Of a stretch of DNA of 64,000 nucleotides, positions 26,736 through 39,999 are shown piece after piece; positions within the stretch are counted from its first letter, which is position 1; each line of letters opens with the position of its first letter. The DNA comes from Casuarius casuarius (taxonomy: Eukaryota; Chordata; Aves; Casuariiformes; Casuariidae): positions 1-64,000 of the forward strand of contig PTFA01000301.1 of the NCBI GenBank assembly GCA_003342895.1. Reading direction: 5' to 3'. A program made the translations under genes and the position numbers. The notes beneath the pieces are model-generated. The model made no database searches. It was not told the origin of the DNA and saw only the letters and a program-made list of their open reading frames with translations.

Positions 26736-26945
26736 AAAAAGAAGCACATTCAAAAGCAAGACCCAGGAATTAATTTGTCAGTTTTGCAATAATTTTATAT
26801 AAATACCAAACTGATACTGTAATTTAGAATGTTACCATTAATACCAGTTTATTCAGACCTCTCAGTCCTGAAGGTAAAGGAATAAACACAAGATAAGCTT
26901 TTTAGATAAAGTGTGAAATTCAAAGATTCTTAGTATCTCAAGATT

Positions 26946-26997
26946 TCAAGATCTTTACTTGCTTACTTGATCTACTTTCTCTCAAGATCTTTACTTG
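26946..26997. repeat. pair of 16-bp direct repeats
   Basis: TCAAGATCTTTACTTG occurs at 26946-26961 and again, identically, at 26982-26997. Related TTGATCT words lie between and after them, which suggests a decayed local duplication. Confidence 0.8.
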
Positions 26998-26999
26998 AT

Positions 27000-29900
27000 T
27001 AAGTACTTTGATCTTAAAAAACAAAAGAACCTAACGACTATTTAAATTCAGTTAAGCTCACTTCTGCTCATTTGTAAACAGTTTATACATTGATTTAGCA
27101 AAAGAGCACAACAAAGTCATTCATGATTTTGAAACAATTTCCAAATTTGACCCATGTGCAACAATACTTTGAATTAAAAAAAAACAAAGTAACTGAGAAT
27201 TAGATAGGTAGAACAGTTCCCGTCCTGCCAAAATAGCTCCATTCCTTCTCACTACTTGCATTTACAGACCCCAAAGGGCAGTGCCTCTGCAAGGTTAACT
27301 GAGTATTTTGTGGTGAGATATTTTCAGGGTACACCTAAAGCATCTTTGACTTGAGAGTTTGCTTTCGAACGTACTTTCCCCACTTACTGTGCTTTGTTCC
27401 ATATGGCAGAGCAGCAGCTGTTAATGGGTGTTTAGTCACAGGGACAAGACTAGTGGAAATCTGAAGTGAGATTCCCTGAAGTGGGAATGTGTGGTGTGCT
27501 GAGGGGTCCTGGGCGCCCAGCTTTCTGTCCCACAGACCCCGCCCTACAGCTCCTCCAGGCTCACCTGCCGGCCTTCCTCCCCTCACATGATGTACTTCGT
27601 TGCTTCCATGGTAGCCCGTTTTGGTGACAGTCAGGTGGGACACCTCTCTTCCAGTTCCTGGTCTAATGTGTGTTTGATTATTTAATAATCAAAGATGCAA
27701 TACTTTGAGCACCTAGTTCTTGGGCAGTCTTTTAAGAAATAAGAGATGGTAGGGTTCAAGTAAAACAGGAAAGTTGTTATTTCAGACATTTTCAGATCTT
27801 TGTACACCCTTGGGCTTCTGAGAAAAAAGGATGTCAATGACACATGCCTTTATTTCGTTACCTTTTCTCATAATGTCAGGGGAGATCTGACTTCTTTTTA
27901 AACAAATTTTATTTCACATTCCTTGTTCAATTCATTATTTACGCAGCCCCAATAATGAAAATAAGGAATTTTTGTTTGGTATTTTAGACACCAGATAACT
28001 CTGCTAATCAGCACTAATTTGCAAAATAATATAATTTATTCTTAACATCTTCAAGGAAGAAAACCTGTGTGAGGATAAATAGAACTTACTTTAAATTACA
28101 CAAAGCATGTTCTCTACTTAAAGCTCTGCCTGGAGAGTGAGAGGAGCAGAAGAAATAGCAGTTAAGTCAATAGGATTTATTTTGTTTTTTTGTGGCGTTT
28201 AGACTGTCTTTATATATGTCATATAGTTGGTGGTTCTTTCCTGGGGGGGGTTTGGGTGGGTTTTTTCTTGCAGTCTTATGTTTTCAGTTGTTATGTAGCT
28301 AAAATAGCACAAATTTTATTGTCTCTCTTAGCACCTCATTACAAAATATAAATGCTTGTAGCTACCATTTCTGGTTACTCTATAAAAAAACACAAGTGAA
28401 TTAAACACTATAAACTTTTTTCTAAAAATTCTGACACTTCTTCCTACCCAAAACATCACATTTGTTCTGTTATTACAAGGGTAGATATTTTAGTACAAAT
28501 AAGATAAAAAGGTAGTACATGGCAGGAACAAGAACACCATAGCAAATTCTGAATTTTTTGATTAATGACACAGTTCTGTTTAAACCAATTCTTTCTCTAA
28601 TAAACACTACATGGCAATTTCTGGCATAAGCCTGCTGAAAAGAGTTGATCCTTCCCTCCTACTGCATTTCAGGGTAAAAACTCCCTCAATATGAATGTAC
28701 ACACAGAGTATCTCTTTACATTTGTTAATCATGAGAAGGAAGGTGATTCAGTGTTACATAGCTGTAGGGTTTCACATGTCTGTTTGCATGCATTCCTGTG
28801 AAGTGAGCAACAGGAATCATAATTGCCCTTTTTATGATTAGCCTAGGAAGGAAACATTAATAGTCAAGTTCTTCCTGAAACAAGACACAGATAACTTAAG
28901 TTCAGGCTGGGGGAAAGTAGTGAAATCAGGAATTGTAAAGGATCCAATATGTGGCTGACATTTTCTCTTTTCAAAAAATTCTGTATTGTGACCCCCAAAA
29001 AAGTTCTGGCTTTGGTGAGTCTTACTGTATTTTATAAAATTCTGATCTTTGCTGCTGAAACCACCAGACTACTTACTGTGTTCAAAATAAAGTGATTATC
29101 ATAGTAAGTTCATCTTCAAATCATCCTGTATTTCCTTTATATTACCTTTACATTTTTGAGCCATAGCATATTGATTTCCCCCTTACGTTGCACTGAGATT
29201 GACTCTCTTAATAGACAAAATGACTATTTTCTCCCTATAAATCCAACTATGTGTATTTCTTTTTCTCTTTGAGCTGTAATCTGTAACTTACAATAGGCCA
29301 CTGTTCAGTAAATGGTGAGGTGCTAGTTCAGCCTAATATTGTTCAAATTAAAAAAAAAAAAAAAAAAATCTAACTGCCAGTCTATTGTTGCTAGCGCTTT
29401 TCTACTGTGTGTTCTTTAAATTATCTTACTTCCCAATAAGTTGAACAGTGTATTGTATTCATCTGAAAATTGTTCAGATAATTATCTCTTACAACTTTTG
29501 ATCCCTTCACAATGTTCAGTGTTGGCTACTGTTCCCCGCTCCATACTGTGCTGTTCCAATTTATGATTCAACTTCTGTAATGCTGGATATTACCCTGAAT
29601 TGCACATCATACTGCATTCATTCCACTACTGTCTTGGGTACAGGACTGGACTGGCTTGTCATTACAGCATCCTTCCTCAAAATCCCTTTTTCTTCTAAAA
29701 CTTTTTCAGTTCTCTAGGTGGATACAGGTTTCTGATCTCTGACCGCAAAAATGCAGTACCAGCTCTTTTTCACACAGTTAATGAGTGAACATGCTACATA
29801 ACGTTTCTTACAATGTCATCAGAGCCCCACCAACTCATACCTCTCCCCCGGGTCTTCTTGCTTCTTAGCTTACCTGCTCCCTGTCAAAAGCGCTTGACAT

Positions 29901-32900
29901 GTTTTTACCGGGGAAGGTATAAATTTGTCCATACCCTTTTTTTTATTAAGCAATCGAGGGAGATATGAGGCCCCTGCCACTTTTACCTTTTCTACTTTTC
30001 TGTAGAAAGAAAAAAGAATTTAAGGCAGGATAGCTAGTACTATCACACAATATCTTCTCCTTTAAAAAATAATAATTTGAAACAGAACAAGATGTAATTA
30101 AGTTATTCTTTAAAACTATAAACTGTCTTCAAATTCAGTTCTATGTTAAGGCTGTGATCCCAGCGAACCAAACTTGGGGCTCCTTTCAGCTAATGTGAAG
30201 TACATAAAGATTAGCCAATGGATTAGAGGATTTGGCTCTTTTAAGGTGGTCACAAAGAGGAAAGAAAAACCCATTAATGTAACATATTTTGGGCTTTTTC
30301 TTTCTGAACATGCCAGCCATGAACAACTCCATTCTGAAAAAAAGATCTTATTCAGCGTGTTCTTTAGTGCTAGATTTAATTATCATACTGCACTGATCGA
30401 GGTGAGCATCTTGGTTTGCCTACGCTTATTTTTGGATACAGGGATTAGATTTCACTTTTCTTCTGGAGAAAACCCATTATTCACGACTTGTAGTCCTCAA
30501 CCTTTTGTCACCTTTGGTCTCCTTACAACTTTTACAGATTTGTGGTGGAGAAATTGCTTCACCAACAGTGAAGACAAAAATGAGCATCCATTTTGGGAAA
30601 GTACTTTTCTAGTCCACTGAATAATGAATGTAAATGGAGAGTAAGGGAAGAAGAAAGGAATCTGTGTAGCATTCATATAAACAAGCAAGGTAAGAATTCT
30701 TCGTTCCAAGAGACAGGAGAACATTCAGACCTTCCTAAACTATTGTTGAATGTGACATATTACTTCTATGACTTTTTCAGAAAATGAGCACATTCTGGCA
30801 ACTTCGCATTAGCATTTATGAAAAGGCTACTACTTCTAGCTCTCATTGGTTGTGGGTGTCTTTCTATCACGGCAGTGCAACTGAATTAGTATCTATAATA
30901 TTCCTTTTTTGTTTGTTTTTAAAAACAATGCTGTGAAATGATAAACCTGTCTGGAATCTGCATAAATGTAACTATGAAGTGAGGATTACCAGCTCTCACA
31001 TGAGTAAGAAGTATTGCTGCTTTCACTAACAGAGCAGACATGACCTAACTTCTTAATAGTTAGGAATATATCTATCACTTAATCAAAAATTGCATTTCAC
31101 AATAGTATAATTTTCATTTCCTTTGATTAAATTAGATTTTAGCAAGATAGCCTCATGTCTTGTATATCAAATGCCAGAGAACCAATTGGCACTATCGCTG
31201 GTGGTAAAAGAACTTAAACATTTTATTACGGGCAGTTTATTATACGAAATGGTACTTGAAATTCATCTGATATTACTTTTAATCAGGGCCTAGTATTTTA
31301 GCGGGCCAATAAGTCAAGGAAACAACAGATTAACTAAACCTACTTTAAAAGGAAGATTAAATGTCTGCATGCAGAGTAGCTGCTCAGTTGCTCCAGTTCT
31401 TAAATGGACTAACAGTATGAGCGCTATGTATCTCCTCAACTAAACGTTATTCCTTATAATGCTAAGTTCCAAGTTATTTCTTTGATGTCCTCCAAACAGT
31501 ATTCTGCACATGGCTGCACAAGACGTGAACTGCTGTTGTTTGACTACAGGAAAAGCTATGCAGTAAAATTCCATCACCTTGGCTTCATTTAGAATCTGCC
31601 CTGTTCCTTTTCCTCTCTGCTTCCACCCCAGTGTATGTGTGAAGAGAAACCTTGCACCCTATCAAGAAAGCAGTCGTTATATTAGATGGAAGTACGGCAC
31701 CTATTATTTGACAGCTATTTCATTTAACCTCAAACGCATACCCATTTGCTAACAGATAAATTCAATTAGCTTTTACACATGGAGTTACATGGTGAACTGT
31801 GGGTGAGGCAATATCATCACAAGGAAAAAAAAGCCAGTCTAAGTTGAGCTACCTGTCTACCTCTTTGACAGTGAGGCAGGAGGGAAGCATGGCTGCATTG
31901 TTACACAGCCCACAGCTGAATGATGGCTGAACAGAGCTTTCAGGCCTTTTAATCTGTTCTTTGATCATCTCTGAAATAGATCAAGGAAAAGCCATTCCTT
32001 TCCTCTCTGAAAAAAAGTACTTACTGACTTTTCTGTATTAAACATAGCCTTTTATTCTACAGAGTATCTGAAAATTGGGCTCAGGAATATCACCTACTTA
32101 CTCCAATTCACTCTGCTCAGTATAAAGGCCTGACCCTGGAACTGCTTTGGACCCAGTCCTGTGGTACTTCATTGAATAGTGTGAGTAACTGGAGCATGTC
32201 CTTCCTGAACTAAGACTGATAGGATCGATAAAAAGAGCCATAGAAATGGCTGAAAGGAACTAGTAAGAAAGAACTGAATTGTTTGTATATCAATTTAGAT
32301 GGCCTTTAAAACTAAACAGAGGAATTCTAACAAATGGTGCAAGTCATGAAAGTTGATATTATAAGAATCAATAGATATCTAGTAAGAAAAAGCAGTCATG
32401 ACTGGAGTACATTTATCAAAGTGCTTGCACTCTCAAGAACAGGTAGTGCTGTAGTGTATGTTAAAGATGTGCTAGGACATAAAGATAGAGTAGCACAAGA
32501 AAACCATCCATTTAGGTCAAATCACTTTTGAGAAGTATGATAAATATCCATTGAGAGACTATGGGGATTCCTTCTATATAGTCCCAAGGTTAGCTTAACT
32601 TATGACTTGGTGTCTCTATACTATTTATTAAGAAGAGGGATCAAAAAGCACCTGGAATTCTTTAACAGACTGGAGAAAAATGCTCCTGGCAACAGTTAAG
32701 CCCATATATACTTTGTTAGGAAGGTTCACAGGTTTCTTCAATAAAGAATCAACAAACCCACAAGATAGGATGTCATCTGAGACATGATTTTGGTGACTAA
32801 TGAGAACATTAAAAAAGAGTGATAGAAAAATAACCTTGTTGACAAAAGTAACCCAAGTTTGGTCAGTTTAAATTTAAAGAAGGACAGAGAAAAGAGGGTC

Positions 32901-34370
32901 CATGGCAAAGATTTCCAATTTCAAAATAGCAACAGAAAAGGTAAGAAAATGTTCTTCTAGTTTATTTTTGGTCTCTCTTCTTAGATTCACAGATTTAGTT
33001 CCTAAACTTCTTGAAACAATGCATTTGGAGAATGCAAAATGGTATAAAGCATATACTGATAGAGAAGACCTGTTACTCTAATGGTTTCTCCAGCTCTTCC
33101 CACCATTTTATAATAATTATTGATCATTTCTAATATTCTTCCCACACGTATGCCAAGGCATTCAGTTCTGTATCTGAAAAGCACTCCTATTGCACCACTG
33201 ACTTCTAGACACTAAACCTGAAACCTGAAATAGCTTAAATTCATCAAGTTAACAGTAGTAGCATTGGCGCAAAGCATAAATCCATATTTTGACATCCTGA
33301 AGACAGTGTTAAGTTTTCTGTTATCTTATTAAATTGTATCAGACTTGCCTTGCATAGTATACAACCAGGCTTGATAAATGCTTGGCTTCAGCTATACTCT
33401 CCCATTTATTTTCACACTGTCAGACTTAATCCATAACTGCTGTTCAAAGGCAGGGAGCAGGAGATGAGGGCGCATCTTGACTCAGCTGGTAGCTGGCTAC
33501 TGGCAGCCAAAAAATAAAACACTTTATTATTATTCAGACTGCATCTTGACATAATTTATTTTCCTTTTTAAAATCTATTATCTAAGGAAAAACAATTTAT
33601 AATCACATGATTTTAATTAGTTTTTATTTTGTGTCAATTTTCTTAATCTCACAGAGAAGAAATCATAGATTTCTGTGCAAAAAAAAAAGTGTCTGAAAAG
33701 GACATAGAGGATAAACACAAATTTCAGATTGCTGGAGTTAATATAAAAGTCTACTAATACACCTTTCAGTCAAGCTGAACACAGTACAGATGTTACTGCA
33801 CCATTGCAGCAGATAACTTAGGATCAGCTTGGATACTTCCAAGTGCTGGAGGTGGTCTCATTTCAGACATAGCTTCAGTATTGCCAGGGTCTTTGACTGG
33901 CACCATCTCCTTTTCATATCTGACATTCAATAGGAGGGACAGGAACAACAACAGCAAGCACATTTTCCTGTGTGAGAGGCTGTATGTGTTCCCTCCCAAC
34001 AAAAGTTTATTTTCCTTTGTCAGAGGGCTCATATGGAAACCAAATTTCAGATCCTAAGAATGGCTTAAAAAAATTACACCCAAATACATTTCCTCAGATG
34101 ACCTGCCATAGAGAAGTAAGTAAAACAGCCTAACATGGATCTGGACAATCAGTTCTTCACATACATCAAGAGTGTTTCTGCACACTGGGTACTAGCTTAC
34201 CTGGCCTGTACCCACAGTCTGATCATATACAGTGAAAGTACACAGATTTTGTGCTTACGAGAAACACTCTGGTATGATTTCTTCATATTATAACCTTGTT
34301 TAGAAAAAATCTTATGAAACTTTATTAATACCTTTGAAGGGAACAGATTCTACAAAATGCCATAAATGTA
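27000..34370. other. AT-rich noncoding stretch, no gene seen
   Basis: About 7.4 kb including a GC-richer spot near 27510-27590. The window's longest open frame (30174-30620 +, 148 codons) lies here; it opens with TTG, has no recognisable domain and is within chance expectation. A minus-strand ATG block with a good donor at 29874-29932 is treated under findings. Confidence 0.4.
29350..29368. repeat. poly-A tract (19 A)
   Basis: An uninterrupted A run with no identifiable retroposon body upstream. Confidence 0.85.
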
Positions 34371-34372
34371 AA

Positions 34373-34418
34373 AAAGTGACAACCTTTTAAAAAAACCTTT
34401 TTAAAGTGACAACCTTTT
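34373..34418. repeat. pair of 16-bp direct repeats, 30-bp offset
   Basis: AAAGTGACAACCTTTT occurs at 34373-34388 and again at 34403-34418, separated by an A/T-rich spacer that itself contains CCTTTTTAAAG. Confidence 0.85.
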
Positions 34419-34999
34419 TTATGCAATGTAACTACACAGATATTTAGTTGACTACAAGCATTTCTGTGTGCTTCTTATCTAGATGTTACCTTCCTTATAG
34501 ATCAATATTAGTATACGAATGTCAAATTGGTAACCTTGGCCTGGAGAAGACTGAGTAAAGACTAAAAGCAGGCTGCTTGTTCCAGCAGCACAGGGGCAGT
34601 CTTTTCACGGAGAAGTGCAGAAGCAAATCAGAGGAACTAGACATGGGAGATCGACTGAGACCTGAGGGCTGCAGGAGGAGAGTACACAAAAATGGGATTT
34701 TCCTGAAGCAGACAGGAAAACCTTTTCCTACAGCCCAGAAAAGAACAGGCAAGGACTCTGTTTCCTAGAGCTGCTTTGCATTACAGCTTTTTACTTCATG
34801 TTGAAGTCTTCTAGGTAAAAGCCTCTCTTTCCTTTGAGGTCAAGTCAGCTCCCATCTGTGGCAATGAGGAGGGAGAAGGAAAGACTGCCTCAAGTGCCAA
34901 AGTCAAAGGTAGCATGATACTTAATGGTCATTCAAAAAAGATCCCCATAGTACAGACTGTAAAATGTGGAAGGCGGACCCCTTATTTCGCAGGAGTTTA

Positions 35000-35115
35000 T
35001 ACATTGAGTGGCAGTGGAAAAACCTTCCTAACAAAAGGGAGAGCTTAGCACTGTAATAGACTGCCTGGTGCAACAATATAAAACCCTTCTCACAGGAGAG
35101 TATTCAGTTTAGATT
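35000..35115 (+). mobile_element. ancient CR1-like LINE fragment (probable)
   Basis: Several phrases follow the order of a CR1 3' region in sense orientation: AACCTTCCTAACA, GAGCTTAGCACTG, ATAGACTGCCTGG, a GAGAGTATTCA-like phrase, and TTTAGATTAGACC. They correspond to CR1 text of the form 'TTCTT...AGCACTGGAACAGGCTGCC...GGAGGTATTCAAG...TTTAGA'. Divergence is high and the last CR1 segment is missing. The call rests on motif order only. Confidence 0.42.
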
Positions 35116-37136
35116 AGACCTGTATTTCCTAAAGTCTTGGTAACTGAATCAGAAATACTGTCAGTAGCAATTTTCCCAAGATGCCCTCACCATGAGCAGC
35201 AGTCCCACGGCTGAGCCTTTCACGCCTTGGCTCTCGTAGGCTACTTGCTCTGGCCAGGCACTTGAGCTTGACTGGCACTGCAACGCCTATTTCTGTTGCT
35301 CTCATGACACAGTAGAGTGCCATGTGCACACTTTGAGGATGCCTGCATTAGCCAAATGTGTCAGGATGATGCAAAAGGCTAATCCTGCTTTTAATGGGTG
35401 GTAGGTGGACTAAACAAGCTCTTCATATTTCTTTCAGGCCTTATTTTCTTGCTTTACAGTATTATACTGCAATACTTCATCCTAAAGCAGAATTTCTTCA
35501 GCAGAAAGTACACATGGACACCCTTATGGCATTTTTCTTCAGCAAGAATCCTCTTCTTGAGCATTATTCTAGAAGATGGAAGAAGACAGTTATTGGATCC
35601 AGTAGTTTCACTTTTTCATAGAAAGCATACTGAATGGCCTGCTCCTCTGACTGGGTGACAGAAACAGGAGTTTGCAAACAAGTCTACTCTGATGAATAGA
35701 AAATAAGGTATGCTATGAGAATATTCAGTAAATTCTTGAATGATTCATGGGTAGGAAAACAAGGTGGAATTTGTCAGTTTACTTCCAAATTATTTACATC
35801 AATTAATTGCTCTACTTATAATCCTGGTAAGACTGTCAACATTGACTGTGGCGTGAGCAGTGTTGTGTGTAAGTTTCAGACTCTAAATCTTTTAAAACTT
35901 TGCTCCAAAAAAAGAGTAGTACCAATTCAAACAGGTTTAACACCTGAAAAATAATCCTGAGATATAAATTTTACTTATTTATTGTATGTTCACAGTAAGT
36001 AGAGGTGTGGTAGAAAGATCTTCACACTAAAGAGGCCTGGGAGAGAAAGAAAAACAAAGGGTAAAAGTTTTAAAAAAAATTGTCTGACAAAAGAAGAATT
36101 AATTTTCTTTATTATTAGCATTGAGCAGCACAAAAACAAATTTGCATCGCAAACAGTGGTAAGTACTAAAATAGCAGTGTTAGGATTTTATGCTCATACA
36201 TGATGATCTCTTTCTTACAAAAAGGTAAGACAAGTAGCAGAGTCTGGTGTTGCCAAGGCACCCTGGTACTCTTGATCTACGTGAAGTGCTGTGGCAGCCT
36301 GGCTGTCGACTATGAATTCCACTCTTCTAGTGGCACTGCTAGACCCTCTATAGATTATTTTGTGTTAACACTTCTATTTCAAACCTTCTGTATTAGAACT
36401 GTGTAACTAGATAATGAAATTCAACTCTATGATATTACTTGGCAAGTAGACCTGATGTTTGAAAGTGATTTTTTTTTTAAAGTGGAATTTCTACTTTCAT
36501 AGAGTTTGCACTTGCAGCTGTCATCCAAGCTTTGTTTTGTTTGGAAACCTGATGGCTTTTATACTCCTGTTGGTTCTAAGGACACCTTCTCTCCCTCCCT
36601 CCTTAAGTTGGGAATCTGAAAAGATTGAGTAAGGTTTTTTTCATTGTTTTTGCACAGAATCTTGCATAGGCTGGGATAGCTTAGTACTTTGTCAGCTGTG
36701 ACACCTATATTTACTCCTTTTACATAACAGAAGATCAATGGCCCTATAATAACATTTTATCTCATTCTTACTTTTAACTTGTCTTGGAGCAAAAACACTC
36801 CATGGGAGGATTTTGGGAGGGAGCGGGGGGACAGTGTCACTGTGGTTGCATCATAATTTTCCAGCTACTGTAGTGCAGAGGGAGGAATGTTCTGAATAGC
36901 ACATAGTATATTTCACCATTTCATCAGGTACATTTATTCATAGAGCTTGTTTATTACAAAGGCATGTTAAAAGTAAAAATAAAATAAGTGTTTCTGGATG
37001 CTCCTGCTCATCATTAGAAACCATCTGAATTGCAAAGATGCCACTGTATCAAGTAACTGCTTTCTTTATCCCCTGGGCTTTTGAGAAAATCTTATTACAA
37101 CATCTGAATTGTTCCCTTGATTTGCAGTGTTGGGGG

Positions 37137-37159
37137 AAAAAAAAGAAAAAAAAAAAAAA
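37137..37159. repeat. A-rich tract (22 A with one G)
   Basis: A-run of 23 bases interrupted once by G, preceded by five G. Confidence 0.85.
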
Positions 37160-37440
37160 GGAAAAACGTTCCATTTACTGGTTCCTTTGCAATTTAAATT
37201 AATCAAATAAAGTGTACTGTGCATATGCCCCCTCCAAATAGCTTCCTTCCTGCCAGCAAACTGCTAAAAGGTTGTCTCATATTAGTCTATTATGCAAGTG
37301 TTGTTTAATCTGCACTAAATTGTCAGTGCTGTGTTTTGGGCCAATTTCCACAGGTTACTGAAGTATGCAAAATAATGTAAAGTGATTGTCGTAACACCTT
37401 GTTATCTTGTTACCATCTGCATTCTGGTGCTGCTGGCACT
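37160..37440. promoter_or_regulatory. candidate conserved noncoding element
   Basis: This block directly follows an A-rich tract and has enhancer-like texture: an octamer-like TATGCAA-type word near 37363, CAATTTAAATTAAT near 37191, TTATGCAAG near 37291, and no long frame or repeat. No alignment was possible, so the call rests on texture only. Confidence 0.2.
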
Positions 37441-38861
37441 GACAACCATCACCCACTCACTAGAAGGCCAGTTGAAACAAAAACCCTTCTATAGGAACAA
37501 GGTCTAGCAGAAGCAGGTATTGCATCATTGCACTTCTTTGCATAGTGTTTGTTTTCACTTCCTTCTTGCGGGTAGCAGTCAGGAGAACACAGCTTTCAGC
37601 AGTACTAGTAAACCCCACGCCTGGATCAGAATTCTCCAGCAAAAAGTCCTAGGCATTCCTTACCCTCACTTAAATAATGCACTGGGCCATGCTGCCACAA
37701 ATTCTGAACATCTGTGAGCAATTCTGATCTGCTTAAATTATCCTGTCTATAACCAGTTGACAGTTTAGGATCTAAATACTCTGTGGGAAGAGGAACGTCA
37801 CAGATGTTCGTATGAATTTGTTGTGCAAAAAGTTGAATGAGGAAACTAGAAGGTTTAAACCTATTTATGCAGACAGAAAAACTGAAAGAGAATTTAAGGG
37901 ATTGTTTTATATAAAGAATACTGATTCACAGGAAACACAAGCTCTTTTTGCCTCCTCACTCTTTCTTTTCATCAACACAGTTACAGAGCTATTCTAAAAA
38001 CTGAACTGATTGATAACCGCTGTTGCAAACCCACCTAAAAAGTTGGTGATGCACTAGAGAGATGGAGCACAGGATAAAGGAGAGGCAGCACTAAGCTGTG
38101 AGCAGTGTAGCAATGCGAAGATCTATCCCCTGCCTATTCTCATTTGTTGAGGTAGAATAGTGAAAGGAGTCCAAAACTAAGTATTCACATTCATTACCAG
38201 AGAAAAAGAGGAGAAAAAGAATTTTCCCTTCACTTCTTTTGATTTCAGGAGTGATTAGGTTCAGTTGTGTCTCTTAAATTGCTCAGTAAGTGTTCTATCT
38301 CTGTCATTTCTATAAAAAGGGTAATACATTTCATTGTAGCATTTTCACTTAGAAGAGATTGGAATCATATAGAAAAACCAGAAAGAGGGGAGCAAGGTAG
38401 TATTCTGAGGTCATCGGGGTGTTTTAAGAGTTGATTCATTGTCTTTCTAAAAGCACTCTTTATCACGCTCTTCATATCCTGTAAACAAGAGAACATCCTC
38501 TCCACAAAAACAGCATTAGTGGTCATTTTAGGATTTTTTGGGGACCTATTATCCTCTGCTACACTACTAAACACAGTTCATCAGGACACTTTCCTGTAAC
38601 ATCAGACTGAGTTAAATCTTACTATAGACACCAGTAGACTGACATAGCAAACAACAGCAAAAAAATTTTCTGAAAGTAGTCGTTACTTGGCCTCAGCATG
38701 GTAGAATCAGAAACTCAGAAGTCTGCAGTAACAATTTTTCTTCAGAGCTTCCTGCTTGACTATGAAACCATTTGCATCCTGTGTGCAAGCTTATCACTCT
38801 ACTGCTACACTGAAAGGCATGACCCCGGTTTAAAAAAGCAATGTGAGAGCCCAGATCCTAC

Positions 38862-38897
38862 CTTACACCTGTAGTCTTTCCTTGGCACTTCTACTAC
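38862..38897 (-). other. candidate 36-nt exon, in phase with a block at 39090
   Basis: On the minus strand an excellent 3' splice site (a pyrimidine-rich TTTCCTTTTCTGTGTTCAG ending at 38898) precedes twelve open codons reading VVEVPRKDYRCK. A donor-like AAG|GTAGGA follows. About 190 bases upstream on the same strand, a second block ends in a near-consensus donor GAG|GTAAGGA (exon end at 39090), is open in one frame, and ends in the same phase 0. The upstream block lacks a good acceptor and could be a first exon with its own ATG (MMQGYTQLVNE). No protein family was recognised. A real exon is possible but chance is not excluded. Confidence 0.2.
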
Positions 38898-39871
38898 CTG
38901 AACACAGAAAAGGAAACGTTGAGTTTATTTCAATGTAATTCACTAACAACCTTAGCATGGTAAATTCTAGGAAGAAAAGGTGGGAAATCATTGAGAAAAT
39001 AGCTAATACAAAAAATCCATATAGTTCCAGATGCTGTCTGTGTAAGACAGATGACAAGATAATTACTTTTTCCTTCCTGTTCTCCTTACCTCGTTAACAA
39101 GCTGTGTATATCCTTGCATCATGTGACATGATTGTGGCAGATCTGCAGCATCTTATCTTCAACTGAGACTGCTTCCATCCCAGAATTTGAGTTAAAAGAA
39201 CAAACTATTAGGGTATAAAACATTATGTCCTGACTAAATATTCTCTATGTGACATCAGTCCACGCTTCATTTTAGAAAAAAAATGAATAAATAGGAAAAA
39301 AAAAATCATTAACTACGCAGTCTTAGAACAGAATTCCAGACTCGGAGCTTCTTAGCTGATAGGAGCAATAACTTTGAGTGCAAGCTAAAAAATTAACGGT
39401 ATATGGTAAAATTCTATTCTTTTATCATCCATGCACTACAGCTTCAACTGCTCCTGGGCATGTGCTGACCTCACATCTTCTCATTGCTGAATCTATTGGT
39501 TGGTTACTCAAACTATTTCTTCTTCTCTTAAAGCAAGAGGAACGCGAAAGAACATTTTGACCCTGATACACATTCTAACATGTTGAGATGTGTCTTAGGA
39601 TAACAGTGATATCCGACTGTACCAGTTACGGAAACATTATGAATATATCTGGCCCTATTTTGGGGGGGAAGTGGGGGGGAAGATAGGGACTTCACTAGTG
39701 ACACTAACTTGGAAGACTTGGAGGAAAATCTTAAAAATGGACAAGGAGCCATTTAATGCTACCATCTAGCCATGATAAATACCATCTCACCCATTTTCCT
39801 GAGTGAGGTGCAAAGTCTTGAAGAGCACAAGAAGTGTCTAAACTTTAAATAAGTGTTATCCTTTTTATTAG

Positions 39872-39936
39872 ATTTCAGAAATCAGTATCAATTTCAGAAA
39901 TCAGTATCAGAAATTAGATATCAGAAATCAGTATCA
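39872..39936. repeat. 19-bp minisatellite (2 perfect units plus a partial third)
   Basis: ATTTCAGAAATCAGTATCA occurs perfectly at 39872-39890 and 39891-39909. A 10-base spacer follows, then the TCAGAAATCAGTATCA part of the unit again at 39921-39936. Confidence 0.92.
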
Positions 39937-39999
39937 AAGGATGATTCCAATTAGCCTTCAGCGTTGCAAGTCAAGAGTTACTCCCAGAGTTCAGAACAA

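Noticed and set aside
27335..27643. Minus-strand 102-codon frame with an internal CAG|GTGAGC donor near 27564
   Set aside because: It lies in a GC-rich patch where stops are scarce, no acceptor was found upstream, and the donor may be chance.
30488..30540. CCTCAACCTTTTGTCACC, faintly like a hAT transposon terminal repeat
   Set aside because: No matching inverted terminus and no 8-bp target duplication were found.
30174..30620. 148-codon plus-strand frame, the longest in the window
   Set aside because: It opens with TTG and has no recognisable domain or splice signals. Assuming about 38% G+C, a codon is a stop with probability near 0.066, so across six frames of 64 kb roughly 0.3-0.4 stop-free runs of this length are expected by chance.
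34203..34220. 18-nt microexon-like block on the minus strand with good acceptor- and donor-like sites
   Set aside because: Six codons give no protein evidence, and paired splice-like sites this close occur by chance in AT-rich DNA.
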